Positions 25,225 through 33,799 of a DNA stretch of 64,000 bases are shown here, piece after piece. The notes beneath the pieces are model-generated. The model was not told the origin of the DNA, made no database searches, and saw nothing but the letters and a program-made list of their open reading frames with translations. Made by a program: the position numbers and the translations under genes. The DNA comes from Streptomyces sp. NBC_00341. GTDB lineage: Bacteria > Actinomycetota > Actinomycetes > Streptomycetales > Streptomycetaceae. Every line of letters begins with the position of its first letter. Positions within the stretch are counted from its first letter, which is position 1. The stretch spans positions 4,464,001 through 4,528,000 of the forward strand of contig NZ_CP108002.1 in assembly GCF_041435055.1 (NCBI RefSeq), read 5' to 3'.

Positions 25225-26436
25225 ATGCCGCTAGCGCTCCTCGCTCTCGCCATCGGGGCATTCGGTATCGGAACCACCGAGTTCGTGATCATGGGACTGC
25301 TCCCGGAGGTGGCTGCGGACTTCCACGTCTCTATCCCGACCGCCGGCTACCTCGTCTCGGGCTACGCGATGGGGGTCGTCCTCGGGGCCCCGCTGATGTC
25401 CGTGCTCGGTACCCGGGTCACCCGTAAACGCATGCTGATGATCCTCATGGGGCTGTTCGTCATCGGCAACGTGGTCTCCGCGACCGCCCCCGTCCTCGGT
25501 GTGATGCTCGCCGGCCGCGTGATCGCCTCGCTCGCACACGGAGCCTTCTTCGGCATCGGATCGGTCGTGGCGGCCGATCTGGTCGCCCCGCACAAGAAGG
25601 CCGGTGCCATCGCCATGATGTTCACCGGACTCACCGTCGCCAACGTCGTCGGCGTTCCGCTGGGCACCTACATCGGGCAGACCACCGGCTGGCGCACCAC
25701 GTTCTTCCTCGTCGCCGCCCTCGGCGTGATCGGCCTGCTCGGCGTCGCCAAGCTCGTCCCCGAGCAGCCCCGCGCCGAAGGCGTCCGGCTCCGGCACGAG
25801 CTGGCCGCGTTCCGCAATGTGCAGGTCCTGCTCGCCATGGCGATGACGGTGCTGGGCTTCGGCGGAGTCTTCGCGGCGATCACCTACATCACGCCGATGA
25901 TGACGGAGATCGCCGGCTACTCGGCCTCCTCGGTCACCTGGCTGCTGGTCCTGTTCGGACTCGGCATGGTCGGTGGCAACCTCCTCGGCGGCAAATTCGC
26001 CGACCGCCACCTGATGCCCCTGCTGTACGTGTCGCTGGGGGCGCTGGCCGTGGTGCTGTCGCTGTTCACCCTGACCGCGCACAACAAGATCGCGGCAGCC
26101 GTGACCATCGTGCTCATCGGTGGCCTGGGCTTCGCGACCGTGCCCCCGCTGCAGAAGAGGGTGCTCGACCAGGCGGCGGGCGCCCCTACCCTCGCCTCCG
26201 CCGTGAACATCGGCGCCTTCAACCTCGGCAACGCGCTGTCGGCCTGGCTCGGCGGCATCGTCATCGCGGCCGGTCTCGACTACACCGCGCCCAACTGGGT
26301 CGGCGCGGTCCTGGCCGCCTCCGCCCTGGTCCTCGCCGTCGTCTCCAGCCGCCTGGAACGCCGCACGGCCACCCGGAGCCGCCCCGTCGCCGCCCACCTC
26401 CCGGAGCCGGCCGCTGTAACCGCGGCCCGGCGCTGA
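25225..26436 (+). CDS. MFS transporter (AraJ/CmlA-like drug or sugar exporter)
   Basis: 403 residues from ATG 25225 with GGAAGGGG upstream. Twelve hydrophobic segments; the N-terminal GTTEFVIMGLLPEVAADFHVS and GYLVSGYAMGVVLGAPL are hallmarks of the DHA1 AraJ/Cml/purine-efflux group. The motif A loop after TM2 reads GTRVTRKRML. It exports small molecules by proton antiport. The divergent MarR gene probably represses it. Confidence 0.92.
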   Translation: MPLALLALAIGAFGIGTTEFVIMGLLPEVAADFHVSIPTAGYLVSGYAMGVVLGAPLMSVLGTRVTRKRMLMILMGLFVIGNVVSATAPVLGVMLAGRVIASLAHGAFFGIGSVVAADLVAPHKKAGAIAMMFTGLTVANVVGVPLGTYIGQTTGWRTTFFLVAALGVIGLLGVAKLVPEQPRAEGVRLRHELAAFRNVQVLLAMAMTVLGFGGVFAAITYITPMMTEIAGYSASSVTWLLVLFGLGMVGGNLLGGKFADRHLMPLLYVSLGALAVVLSLFTLTAHNKIAAAVTIVLIGGLGFATVPPLQKRVLDQAAGAPTLASAVNIGAFNLGNALSAWLGGIVIAAGLDYTAPNWVGAVLAASALVLAVVSSRLERRTATRSRPVAAHLPEPAAVTAARR

Positions 26437-26607
26437 CCTCAGCCCCTCCGCCCCGTACGAGTCCTCATCTTCCTTGAGGGCCAAGGTAATTCACTTGGTG
26501 TCAGCTCCCGTGCGGCCGGAGAATCTCCGCACATGGCCCTCGTCGCCGTGCACGGCGGCGAGAGCGTCCGGCTCACCGTCTGGTTCGACAACTGACCCGG
26601 TGGGAGC

Positions 26608-26641
26608 GGTGCCCCGGACCGGATCTCCGGTCCGGGGCACC
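26608..26641. terminator. bidirectional terminator between MFS and double-GNAT genes
   Basis: Perfect 16-bp inverted repeat GGTGCCCCGGACCGGA with complement and a 2-nt spacer, between convergent stop codons at 26436 and 26651. The 170 bases before it hold no supported gene; a short open stretch ending WFDN at 26595 is too short to call. Confidence 0.8.
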
Positions 26642-26650
26642 GTCCGGGCG

Positions 26651-27538
26651 TCAGCCCGTCGCCACGCTCAGCGGTGCGAAGCACTGCGTCCAGTCCCCCG
26701 GCTGCCGGTCCCCGAGGCTCATCACCGTGGTCTCGGAACCGGGCTCAAGACCGCGTTCCCCGAGCCAGTCCAGGAGCTCCTGGTGACGGGCGTCGATGTC
26801 GGCACGCAGCGGCCGCTCGGTCGCCCCGGCCAGCGAGGCCACGAGCAGTTTCGCCGCGGCTGTGTCCCGTGCGATCAGCGGGCCGACGACATGGCTGTCG
26901 GCGCTCGGCCAGAGCGCCGCGTAGCCGATCAGCTCGCCGTTGTCCTCGGCCACCCGCAGATGGTCGGCGAAGGCGGGGAGGCGGGTCAGGAGGTGTGTCC
27001 GGTCGAGCCCGAAGGCGTCCGCGTCCAGCCGGAGCATGGCCTGCAGATCCCCGGCAGAGGCAGGACGGACCGTGCGGCCCGGCCGATCCGTCGCGTCCGG
27101 ACCGCCGGTGCCGGCAGCCGGCCGGAAATGCCCGCTCACGCGCTGGGCGCTGCCCACCGCGGTGAATCCGAGCTTCTCGTAGAGCGGCCGGCCCGCGGCC
27201 GTCGCGTAGAGGCTGAGCGGGACGCCGTCGGTCGTCCCGATCGTCTCGTGCATGAGGTACCGGGCGACCCCCTGCCCGGCGTACCGCTCGGCGACCAGCA
27301 TCATGCCGATGGCAGCCATGCGGGGGCCGTAGGAGGTCACCACACAGGTGGCCATCAGGCCCTTGCCGTCCGGATCGTCGATACCGAGAGCGGTTCCCGC
27401 CGCCAGGAGCAGCCCCCAGCGGTGCTCGTCACGCGGCCAGCCGCGGTCCTCGCTGAGGTCGGCGCAGGGGACCAGATCGTCCCGGGTGAGACGCCGGACG
27501 GGTAGGCCGGCGAGCGGGCGGGGCAGTGAGCTGGGCAT
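26651..27538 (-). CDS. tandem-GNAT acetyltransferase
   Basis: 295 residues with two GNAT halves. Domain 1 (residues about 10-130) has the CoA motif VAERYAGQGVARYLMHE and YEKLGFTAVG. Domain 2 (about 150-290) is degenerate, with LIGYAALWPSADSHVVGPLIARD. Two-domain GNATs include Eis-like and mycothiol-synthase-like enzymes; this is neither clearly. It starts at ATG 27538, and the downstream hairpin at 26608 ends its transcript. Confidence 0.82.
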   Translation of the reverse strand: MPSSLPRPLAGLPVRRLTRDDLVPCADLSEDRGWPRDEHRWGLLLAAGTALGIDDPDGKGLMATCVVTSYGPRMAAIGMMLVAERYAGQGVARYLMHETIGTTDGVPLSLYATAAGRPLYEKLGFTAVGSAQRVSGHFRPAAGTGGPDATDRPGRTVRPASAGDLQAMLRLDADAFGLDRTHLLTRLPAFADHLRVAEDNGELIGYAALWPSADSHVVGPLIARDTAAAKLLVASLAGATERPLRADIDARHQELLDWLGERGLEPGSETTVMSLGDRQPGDWTQCFAPLSVATG

Positions 27539-27543
27539 GAGGG

Positions 27544-28080
27544 TCAGGCTGTCCGACGCGATGATCGCTCGTCCACCGCTTTAACGGAACTGGCCGAGAT
27601 CCGCAGCCTCCGGCCGCGCCGGGTGGGGCCCCACGGCTTCAGTACCGAGACGGCCGTGATGAAGAGATAGGTCGCCGTGGCCACCGACGGGGCGACGACC
27701 AGGTTGATGTCGGCCCTGCCCAGTTCCGCTGCCTCGTTGATGCCGGGGCGCAGGGAGAGGACGGACAGCGCTGTCGTGATCAGGGTGAGCCAGAACTTCG
27801 TCCAGACCCAGCGGTGGAGCGCCAGCCCCCACCGGGTGCGGAGGGACAGGACCAGGCCGCTGATGAGGGAGAGCAGCGCGACCGGTACGACGAGCCAGTC
27901 GCTGAAGATCTTCATGGCGCGGGTGGCGGCCTGCGCGGTGGCCGGGTCCCCGGTCGCGAAGGCGGCAAGGGCCAGCGTCAGCAGACCAACGGTGAGTCCG
28001 AGCCAGCTGACGGAGACCGCGACGTGGGCGACAAGGAGGCTTCTGCGGGGGCGGCGTTTGAGTGGTTTCACGTGAAACAC
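27544..28080 (-). CDS. small integral membrane protein starting inside a parS site
   Basis: 178 residues if the GTG at 28080 is used (VFHVKPLKRRPRRS); GTG 28071 and ATG 28107 are alternatives and none has a good ribosome binding site. Four hydrophobic segments (LLVAHVAVSVSWLGLTVGLLTLAL, WLVVPVALLSLISGLVLSL, VWTKFWLTLITTALSVLSL, PSVATATYLFITAVSVL) resemble the DUF2269-type actinobacterial membrane proteins. The function is unknown. The FHVK residues are the translation of parS itself. It lies 5 bp upstream of the tandem-GNAT start, so they are probably co-transcribed. Confidence 0.7.
   Translation of the reverse strand: MFHVKPLKRRPRRSLLVAHVAVSVSWLGLTVGLLTLALAAFATGDPATAQAATRAMKIFSDWLVVPVALLSLISGLVLSLRTRWGLALHRWVWTKFWLTLITTALSVLSLRPGINEAAELGRADINLVVAPSVATATYLFITAVSVLKPWGPTRRGRRLRISASSVKAVDERSSRRTA
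28065..28078. other. parS site 3, overlapping a gene start
   Basis: Exact GTTTCACGTGAAAC at the 5' end of the membrane protein gene (minus strand), so that it encodes FHVK of the N-terminus if the upstream starts are used. Confidence 0.9.
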
Positions 28081-28178
28081 GGTGCCGGGGGCGGCCCGGC
28101 CGGTCATCTGCCCGGGGGAGTATCCGTCCGTACGGGCCTCGGCGTAGCCGGCCGCGTGGGGACTCCGCCCGGTCCCGA

Positions 28179-28658
28179 TCAGCCCAGGTCGGTCGCGTGC
28201 ATGGCCCGGACGCCCTCGATGTTGCCGTCCAGGTAATGCCGCAGCGACAGGGGCACGAGGTGTACGGCGGCGATGCCGACCCGGCTGAACGGCACTCGGA
28301 CGACGTCGTACTCCCCGCAGGGGGCGTCGATCTCCGGCCCGTGACGCAGCGAGAGGTCCATCGAGTCGAGCCGGCAGACGAAGAAGTGCTGGACCTTGAC
28401 GCCCTTCACCCCGCTGCCCTCGATGTGTTCCACGGTGTCGACGAAACAGGGGACCACATCGGTGATCTTGGCGCCGAGTTCCTCGTCCACCTCGCGGTGC
28501 AGGGCGTCGACTACGGTCGCGTCCTCGGGCTCGACCCCGCCGCCCGGCGTGACCCAGTAGGGGTCGACCCCCGGCTTGGTGCGCTTGATCAGGATGAGGT
28601 CGTTGCCGTCGAGCAGGATGGCGCGTGCGGTGCGCTTGACCACGGGGCGTTCGGTCAT
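28179..28658 (-). CDS. Nudix hydrolase
   Basis: 159 residues. Nudix box with all catalytic glutamates: GGGVEPEDATVVDALHREVDEELG (pattern Gx5Ex7REUxEExGU), residues about 38-61. It hydrolyses nucleoside diphosphates linked to another moiety; the substrate is not predictable. It starts at ATG 28658, MTERPVVKRTARAILLDG. It is monocistronic or co-transcribed with the following small membrane protein gene (about 100 bp away). Confidence 0.92.
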   Translation of the reverse strand: MTERPVVKRTARAILLDGNDLILIKRTKPGVDPYWVTPGGGVEPEDATVVDALHREVDEELGAKITDVVPCFVDTVEHIEGSGVKGVKVQHFFVCRLDSMDLSLRHGPEIDAPCGEYDVVRVPFSRVGIAAVHLVPLSLRHYLDGNIEGVRAMHATDLG

Positions 28659-28721
28659 GGCAAGAGAGTGGCCCGCTGGACCCCTTCTGAAACACCTGAG
28701 GGCTGCCGGACCGCTCTGCGG

Positions 28722-29618
28722 TCACCAGTCGGCTGCGGCGCGCAGCAGCCACTCGTGCGCGCGAGCGAGATGCGGCAGGGCGAGCGTGCCCGTCCGCGCG
28801 GCGAGGAAGTAGGTGCGCAGTGGTGGCACCGGAGGATCGAGGAGTGCCACCACTGAGCCTCGTTCCAGCGCGCCCTCGCAGAGATAGCGGGGCAGGACGG
28901 CCAGCCCGGCGCCCGCTGCAGTGCATTCCAGGACGGCCCGGAGATCCGGTGCGATGACGGCCCCGGCGGCTGCGGGCCGGGTGTCGAAGACCGCGGCCCA
29001 GTACCGGGAGACGAGCGGCAGGCTTTCGTGCACCTCCACGACCGGCAGCTGTTCCAGGACCACCGGGCCGTTTCGCCGCAGGGTCCCCGGTCCGAGCCGC
29101 CCGGCCCAGCGGGGCGCGGCGATCAGCACGTGCTCCTCGTCGCAGAGCGGGGTCGCGGTGAGCAGCCCGCCGCGCGGGCGGGCCGTCACGATGGCCAGGT
29201 CGTGGTGCCCGGCGGCCAGGCCCTCCAGCGTCTCGTCGGTGTCCGCGGAGAACGAGCTGCGCAGGGCGAGGCCCTGGGCGATCAGCGGGGCGAGCGCGGG
29301 CAGCGCCCGCAGCGAGGTGAACTCCGGCGGACCCGCCAGATGCAGCGTCCGGACGCCCGACTCGTCGTCCAGCTCCGTCTCGGCGATCTCCACCAGCGCG
29401 TCCAGATGGGGAGCGGCCCGGTGCGCGAGCTCGTCCCCGATCGTGGTCGGGGTCACGCCGCGGGCCCGGCGCAGGAAGAGCGGGCGGCCCAGCTGCCGCT
29501 CCAGCGTGCGTATCTGCGAGGTCACCGCGGGCTGGGAGAGGCCGAGGAGAGCGGCGGCCCGGGTGAACGAACCGGCCCGGTGCACGGTGACGAACGTGCG
29601 CAGCAGGGCCAGGTCCAT
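28722..29618 (-). CDS. LysR family transcriptional regulator
   Basis: 298 residues from ATG 29618 with GGGAGGGG upstream. HTH at residues about 15-60 (AGSFTRAAALLGLSQPAVTSQIRTLERQLG) and an effector domain to the C-terminus. The next gene upstream on the same strand, the cystathionine gamma-synthase/lyase-like gene, is 217 bp away behind a terminator, so it is separately transcribed and its target is unclear. Confidence 0.9.
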   Translation of the reverse strand: MDLALLRTFVTVHRAGSFTRAAALLGLSQPAVTSQIRTLERQLGRPLFLRRARGVTPTTIGDELAHRAAPHLDALVEIAETELDDESGVRTLHLAGPPEFTSLRALPALAPLIAQGLALRSSFSADTDETLEGLAAGHHDLAIVTARPRGGLLTATPLCDEEHVLIAAPRWAGRLGPGTLRRNGPVVLEQLPVVEVHESLPLVSRYWAAVFDTRPAAAGAVIAPDLRAVLECTAAGAGLAVLPRYLCEGALERGSVVALLDPPVPPLRTYFLAARTGTLALPHLARAHEWLLRAAADW

Positions 29619-29767
29619 GTCCTGTCCCCTCCCACTGCCGCGACGTGTCGGGCCCCGACAACCATAAATATGTCGATAGGCCGCTGCGGCTACTGTGATT
29701 GGACACTGACTCAGAGTCAACTAGCCTTGTCGTGGCGGTGCTTCGCGTGGGAACGCGGAGGGCCGGG

Positions 29768-29802
29768 ACGGTCCGAGCCACGAGGGGGGAGGCTCGGGCC
29801 GT
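29768..29802. terminator. imperfect hairpin before the LysR gene
   Basis: ACGGTCCGAGCC pairs with GGCTCGGGCCGT (one G-T pair) around an 11-nt loop. Together with the hairpin at 29808 it forms a double terminator for the minus-strand gene ending at 29836. Confidence 0.5.
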
Positions 29803-29807
29803 CCGTA

Positions 29808-29831
29808 CCGCACCGGCCGTTGCCGGTGCGG
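29808..29831 (-). terminator. terminator of the cystathionine gamma-synthase/lyase-like gene
   Basis: Perfect 10-bp stem CCGCACCGGC/GCCGGTGCGG with a CGTT loop, 5 bp after the stop. Confidence 0.75.
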
Positions 29832-29835
29832 TCGC

Positions 29836-30966
29836 TCAGCTTCCGTCGACCGCCTCGGCCAGCGCCCTTTCCACGTCGGCCAGCAGGTCCGCCGGGTTCT
29901 CGGCGCCCACCGAGAAGCGGATGAAGCCCTCCGGCACCGCGTCGCCGCCCCAGCGGGCCCGCCGCTCGGCGGTGGAGCGCACCCCGCCGAAGCTGGTCGC
30001 GTCCTCGGCCAGCCGGAGCGCGGAGAGGAAGCGCTCGGCGGTCTCCCGGTCGGCCAGCACGAACGAGACCACGGAGCCGAAGCGCCGCATCTGACGCGCG
30101 GCCTTCTGGTGCGAGGGGTCGGTGGGCAGTCCGGGGTAGCGCAGCCCGGTCACTTCCGGGTGCTCGGTGAGCGCCTCGGCCAGCGCGAGGGCGTTCGCGC
30201 ACTGGCGCTCGATTCGCAGTTCAAGGGTGGCCAGCGAGCGGTGGGCGAGCCAGGCCTCCATCGGCCCCGGGATCGCTCCGGCCACCTTGCGCCAGCGCCG
30301 CACCCCGGCCGCCAGTTCGGGATCGAGGCAGGCCACGTGGCCGAGCAGGATGTCGCCGTGCCCGGTCATGCCCTTGGTGTCGCTGGCCACCGAGAAGTCC
30401 GCGCCCAGCTCCAGCGGGCGCTGGCCGAGCGGGGTGGCGAGCGTGTTGTCCACGGCCACCAGCGTCCCGCCCGCGTGCGCGGCCTCCACGAGCCGCCGCA
30501 CGTCACAGACGTCGAGCCCGGGGTTGGACGGGGTCTCGATCCACAGGAGCCTGGCACCCTCCAGGGCGGCCAGCTGGGCATCGCCGCCGGTCGGGGCGGT
30601 CCGCACCTCGACCCCGTACGCCTCCAGCTGCGCCCGGACCATCGGGAGCGCCTGGTAACCGTCGTCGGGCAGCACGATCACGTCACCGTTGCGCGCCTGG
30701 GACAGCAGTACGGCCGAGACCGCCGCCATCCCGGAGGCGAAGACCGTGGTCTCGACGCTCTCCCCCGGCGCTTCCAGCTCACCGATGGCCCGTTCCAGAT
30801 GCGTCCAGGTCGGGTTGGCGTCACGGCCGTAGGTGTACGGGCCGGTTGGCTCGCCGGAGAGGTGGAAGTGCGCGGCGAAGACCGGACCGGGGAGAGTCGG
30901 TTCGTACTGCTGCGGTTCCGGCAGACCTGCCCGTACCGCGCGGGTTCCGTCGCCCATGGTGCTCAT
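29836..30966 (-). CDS. cystathionine gamma-synthase/gamma-lyase family PLP enzyme
   Basis: 376 residues from ATG 30966 with GTGAGGAC upstream. The PLP lysine lies in SDTKGMTGHGD (near residue 195), with VFASGMAAVSAVL and ETPSNPGLDVCD as family marks. It splits or makes thioether amino acids of the trans-sulfuration pathway; the exact reaction (synthase, gamma-lyase, methionine gamma-lyase) is not decided by these motifs. The stop is followed by two hairpins. It lies 67 bp downstream of the small membrane protein gene on the same strand. Confidence 0.9.
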   Translation of the reverse strand: MSTMGDGTRAVRAGLPEPQQYEPTLPGPVFAAHFHLSGEPTGPYTYGRDANPTWTHLERAIGELEAPGESVETTVFASGMAAVSAVLLSQARNGDVIVLPDDGYQALPMVRAQLEAYGVEVRTAPTGGDAQLAALEGARLLWIETPSNPGLDVCDVRRLVEAAHAGGTLVAVDNTLATPLGQRPLELGADFSVASDTKGMTGHGDILLGHVACLDPELAAGVRRWRKVAGAIPGPMEAWLAHRSLATLELRIERQCANALALAEALTEHPEVTGLRYPGLPTDPSHQKAARQMRRFGSVVSFVLADRETAERFLSALRLAEDATSFGGVRSTAERRARWGGDAVPEGFIRFSVGAENPADLLADVERALAEAVDGS

Positions 30967-31033
30967 GCTGCGTCCTCACTTCTCTCCCCGGTCCGTCACC
31001 GGTACTGCCTGCACTGTTCCAGGTGTACGCGGA

Positions 31034-31411
31034 TCAGTCCTCGTCGGGCAGGACCACGTTCAGCGCCCAGGACACGATCGAGATGATCAGTCCGCCGAGG
31101 ACGGCGGTCCAGAAGCCGTCGACGTGGAAGCTCAGATCGAACTGGCCGGCCAGCCAGGAGGTGAGCATCAGCATCAGCGCGTTCACCACCAGGGTGAACA
31201 GCCCCAGAGTGAGGAGGAAGAGCGGCAGGGTGAGCAGCTTCAGGATCGGCTTTACACAGAAGTTGACCAGACCGAAGATCAGAGCGACCACGATCAGGGT
31301 CAGGGCCTTGCGGCCGGTGCTCCCGCCGGTCAGCGTGATGTCCTGGAGCAGCCAGATGGCCACTGCCAGCGCACCCGCGTTGGCGATCGTCTTGACTACG
31401 AAATTCTTCAT
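31034..31411 (-). CDS. phage-holin-family (YvlD-like, PF04020) membrane protein
   Basis: 125 residues, four transmembrane segments: VVKTIANAGALAVAIWLL, ALTLIVVALIFGLVNFCV, FLLTLGLFTLVVNALMLMLTSWLAG, GFWTAVLGGLIISIVSWALNVVL. The NFCVKPILKLLTLPL loop is the signature of the YvlD family, named holin-like but of unknown function in bacteria and not proof of a prophage. The start is ATG 31411; ATG 31432 is an alternative. No phage genes are nearby. Confidence 0.82.
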   Translation of the reverse strand: MKNFVVKTIANAGALAVAIWLLQDITLTGGSTGRKALTLIVVALIFGLVNFCVKPILKLLTLPLFLLTLGLFTLVVNALMLMLTSWLAGQFDLSFHVDGFWTAVLGGLIISIVSWALNVVLPDED

Positions 31412-31479
31412 GTGTCTGATCGTGGCAGACATGATCGGTGGCGGACACCGGCTGGGCAGAGGCAAGGGACGGACAGGCC

Positions 31480-31797
31480 ATGAAGGCATTCAGACTGGAC
31501 GAACTGGAGGCGGAGCGGGCCGCCAACGACGGCGCGTATCTGCAGTTCGTCCGTGAACGGAACATGTCTGTCGGCCTGTACGCGCTGAACGCCGGGGAGC
31601 TCGATCCGCAGCAGCCGCACAAGCAGGACGAGGTCTACCTGGTCGTCAGCGGGCGCGCGTCGATCACCGTGGGCATGGAAACCACGCAGGTGGGCAGAGG
31701 AAGTGTCGTGTATGTACCTGCCGGCACGGCTCACAAGTTCCACCACATCACAGAGGACCTGCGGGTGATGGTGGTCTTCTCGCCGCCCGAGGGCTGA
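31480..31797 (+). CDS. cupin domain protein
   Basis: 105 residues from ATG 31480. One cupin fold: LNAGELDPQQPHKQDEVYLVVSGRASITVG (motif 1; His and Glu are metal-ligand candidates) and GSVVYVPAGTAHKFHHI (motif 2, His). These small cupins bind a metal or act as sensors or isomerases. It is divergent from the YvlD-like gene. The function cannot be narrowed. Confidence 0.88.
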   Translation: MKAFRLDELEAERAANDGAYLQFVRERNMSVGLYALNAGELDPQQPHKQDEVYLVVSGRASITVGMETTQVGRGSVVYVPAGTAHKFHHITEDLRVMVVFSPPEG

Positions 31798-31934
31798 GGG
31801 GCCCGGGAGACGGAGCGGTCTCTCGGGGATCCCTAAGGGTTCGATCAGGGGAGTTCAAGGGATGCGAGGCCCCCGCCGACCACCCCTGCCCCTCTAGCAT
31901 CGAAGCAGGTACTCACAGAGACGAGGTAGGACAG

Positions 31935-32153
31935 ATGGCCGTGCGGGAGATATTCGCGGGAATGCCCTGGTGGGTGAAGTGGATCGCGGTGCCCGTCATC
32001 GCGATCGTCGTGTTCGGTGGTCTGATCGCCAGCGTGGTCGGCTTCGTCGTCTGGCTGCTCTTCAAGGTCCTGATCTTCGTGGTGCTGGTCGGCGGGATCG
32101 TCTTCCTCGTCCGGAAGTTCATGTCGTCCTCGTCCTCGCGCGGCGACTGGTAG
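31935..32153 (+). CDS. DUF5326-type small membrane protein
   Basis: 72 residues, MAVREIFAGMPWWVKWIAVPVIAIVV, with two hydrophobic helices (about residues 15-36 and 42-62) and a basic/Ser tail ending SSRGDW. It matches a family found only in Streptomyces and close relatives, with unknown function. It is conserved close to ssgR-ssgA, which may be chance or a developmental link. Confidence 0.8.
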   Translation: MAVREIFAGMPWWVKWIAVPVIAIVVFGGLIASVVGFVVWLLFKVLIFVVLVGGIVFLVRKFMSSSSSRGDW

Positions 32154-32296
32154 GCGACCGGCGGACGACCGGTGGCCGCACCACCGGTCGCGCGGTTAGC
32201 CCAGGCGAGCTAAGCGGAAGACGAAACCGCAACCCCCGCGGGCGCTGCGGATACAGTGGAAATCCGCTGCCGCCGCCTGGGAGAGCACCGTCAGTC

Positions 32297-32314
32297 ACCA
32301 CCTGACCAGTGGTG
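32297..32314. promoter_or_regulatory. inverted repeat before ssgR
   Basis: CACCAC-N6-GTGGTG, about 100 bp before the ssgR start, in a 260-bp gap that otherwise holds no gene. IclR proteins bind such short palindromes, so it may be an autoregulatory or regulatory site. This is a weak, position-based call. Confidence 0.35.
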
Positions 32315-32413
32315 GACAGGGCATCCGGCCTCCGGACCCGAACCTGCGGCAGACATGTGGGGGCGGCCTCCACAGGCGGGCTGACCGCCCGTCACCATGC
32401 CTGGGGGTGACCG

Positions 32414-33184
32414 TTGACCACGGCATCGAGTACCGCTGTGCCGACGTTGATCGGATCGGTGCAGCGGGCGCTGAGGCTGCTGGAGGCCGTGGGCGCCCAT
32501 CGCGACGGGGCGCCGGCCAAACAGCTCGCGCGTGAGGCGGGGCTCCCGCTGCCCACTGCCTACCACCTGCTGCGCACCCTCACCCACGAGGGATATCTGC
32601 GCCGGGAGAACGGCGTCTTCCTCTTCGGCGCGGCCGCCGAGCGGCTGGTGGGCGACGGCGCTCTGCAGAACCGGCGCAGCCGGATGACCCAGTCCCTGGA
32701 CCGCTGGCGGGACATCATCGGGGCCCCGGTGTACTGCGCCGTCTACCGCGACGGCGAGATCGAGCTCGTCGCGGTCGCCGACGCCCCGGCCACGCCCGCG
32801 GTGGACGAATGGGCCGCCTTCCAGGAGACCGGGCACGCCCACGCGATCGGCCAGTGCCTGCTGAGCCAGCTGGACGAGAAGGCCCGCGAGGACCACTTGG
32901 ACCGGCATCCGGTCCGTCCGCTGACCCGGTACTCCGTACGCGACCGCGCGGCACTTCTTGAACGGCTGCGGTCCCTGGAGCGAACGGAACCGGTCATCGA
33001 GCGGCAGGAATACGCCCTCGGGACGGTCTGCGCGGCCATCCCGATCGCGGCCGGTTTCACGGCTGCGGCGATGGCCATTTCGGTACCTCTCGACCAGGAA
33101 GAACGGTTGCTCCCCGCAGTCGAACGACTACGTGGCGAAGTGGCCAGCCTCTTGCGTTCGTTCGTGTTCTCTATCAGTATCTGA
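32414..33184 (+). CDS. ssgR: IclR family regulator SsgR, activator of ssgA
   Basis: 256 residues from a TTG start at 32414 with GGGGGTGA upstream. The winged helix covers residues about 12-70 (QRALRLLEAVGAH, AKQLAREAGLPLPTAYHLLRTL); an IclR effector domain follows. It is recognised as SsgR because it immediately precedes ssgA, the known Streptomyces arrangement in which SsgR activates ssgA at the onset of sporulation. Confidence 0.88.
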   Translation: MTTASSTAVPTLIGSVQRALRLLEAVGAHRDGAPAKQLAREAGLPLPTAYHLLRTLTHEGYLRRENGVFLFGAAAERLVGDGALQNRRSRMTQSLDRWRDIIGAPVYCAVYRDGEIELVAVADAPATPAVDEWAAFQETGHAHAIGQCLLSQLDEKAREDHLDRHPVRPLTRYSVRDRAALLERLRSLERTEPVIERQEYALGTVCAAIPIAAGFTAAAMAISVPLDQEERLLPAVERLRGEVASLLRSFVFSISI

Positions 33185-33285
33185 AAAATCACTCCTTGTG
33201 ATCTGCTATCGCGTGCACCACGATGGCGTCAATAGGGCCATGGGGGATCATTCCTGGCCAGATTCATCTACTGCGGGGTTGAACG

Positions 33286-33723
33286 ATGCGCGAGTCGGTT
33301 CAAGCTGAGGTCATGATGAGCTTCCTCGTCTCCGAGGAGCTCTCATTCCGTATCCCGGTGGAGCTCCGGTACGAAGTGTGCGATCCGTACGCGATCCGGA
33401 TGACCTTCCATCTCCCCGGTGATGCCCCGGTCACCTGGGCTTTTGGCCGCGAGCTGCTGCTCGACGGCCTCAATAGCCCCAGTGGCGACGGGGACGTACA
33501 CATCGGGCCGACCGAGCCCGAAGGACTGTGCGACGTCCACATCCGGCTCCAGGTGGGGGCGGACCGCGCTCTCTTCAGGGCGGGTACGGCACCTCTTGTG
33601 GCGTTTCTCGACCGGACGGACAAGCTCGTCCCGCTCGGCCAGGAGTGCACTCTGGGTGACTTCGAGGGCAATCTGGAAGAGGCATTGGGGCGAATTCTGG
33701 CCGAGGAGCAGAACGCCGGCTGA
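33286..33723 (+). CDS. ssgA: sporulation and cell division protein SsgA
   Basis: 145 residues from ATG 33286 (MRESVQAEVMM); ATG 33313 or 33316 (MSFLVSEEL) are alternatives, the second preceded by GAGG. It matches the SsgA-like protein family, unique to morphologically complex actinomycetes: LSFRIPVELRYE, ITFHLP-type strand MTFHLPGDAPVTWAFGR, and FLDRTDKLVPLGQE. SsgA controls where septa form by localising SsgB and FtsZ. It lies 101 bp downstream of ssgR. Confidence 0.93.
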   Translation: MRESVQAEVMMSFLVSEELSFRIPVELRYEVCDPYAIRMTFHLPGDAPVTWAFGRELLLDGLNSPSGDGDVHIGPTEPEGLCDVHIRLQVGADRALFRAGTAPLVAFLDRTDKLVPLGQECTLGDFEGNLEEALGRILAEEQNAG

Positions 33724-33782
33724 CGGGAGCCGTCTTATCGGGGCCCGGGTGCCGGTCGAACACCACACCTGCCGAACGGGTG

Positions 33783-33799
33783 AATCACTCTCCGTGATT
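33783..33799. terminator. weak hairpin between ssgA and yibE/F-like gene
   Basis: AATCAC-TCTCC-GTGATT, overlapping the stop codon of the YibE/F-like gene between convergent genes. Confidence 0.4.

Noticed and set aside
26534..26595. Short open stretch ending WFDN* after the MFS gene
   Set aside because: Only about 20 codons, no ribosome binding site, and no recognised match; probably intergenic.
31034..31411. 'Phage holin' family protein as a sign of a prophage
   Set aside because: The YvlD-like family is widespread in non-phage contexts, and no integrase, capsid or lysis gene is near.
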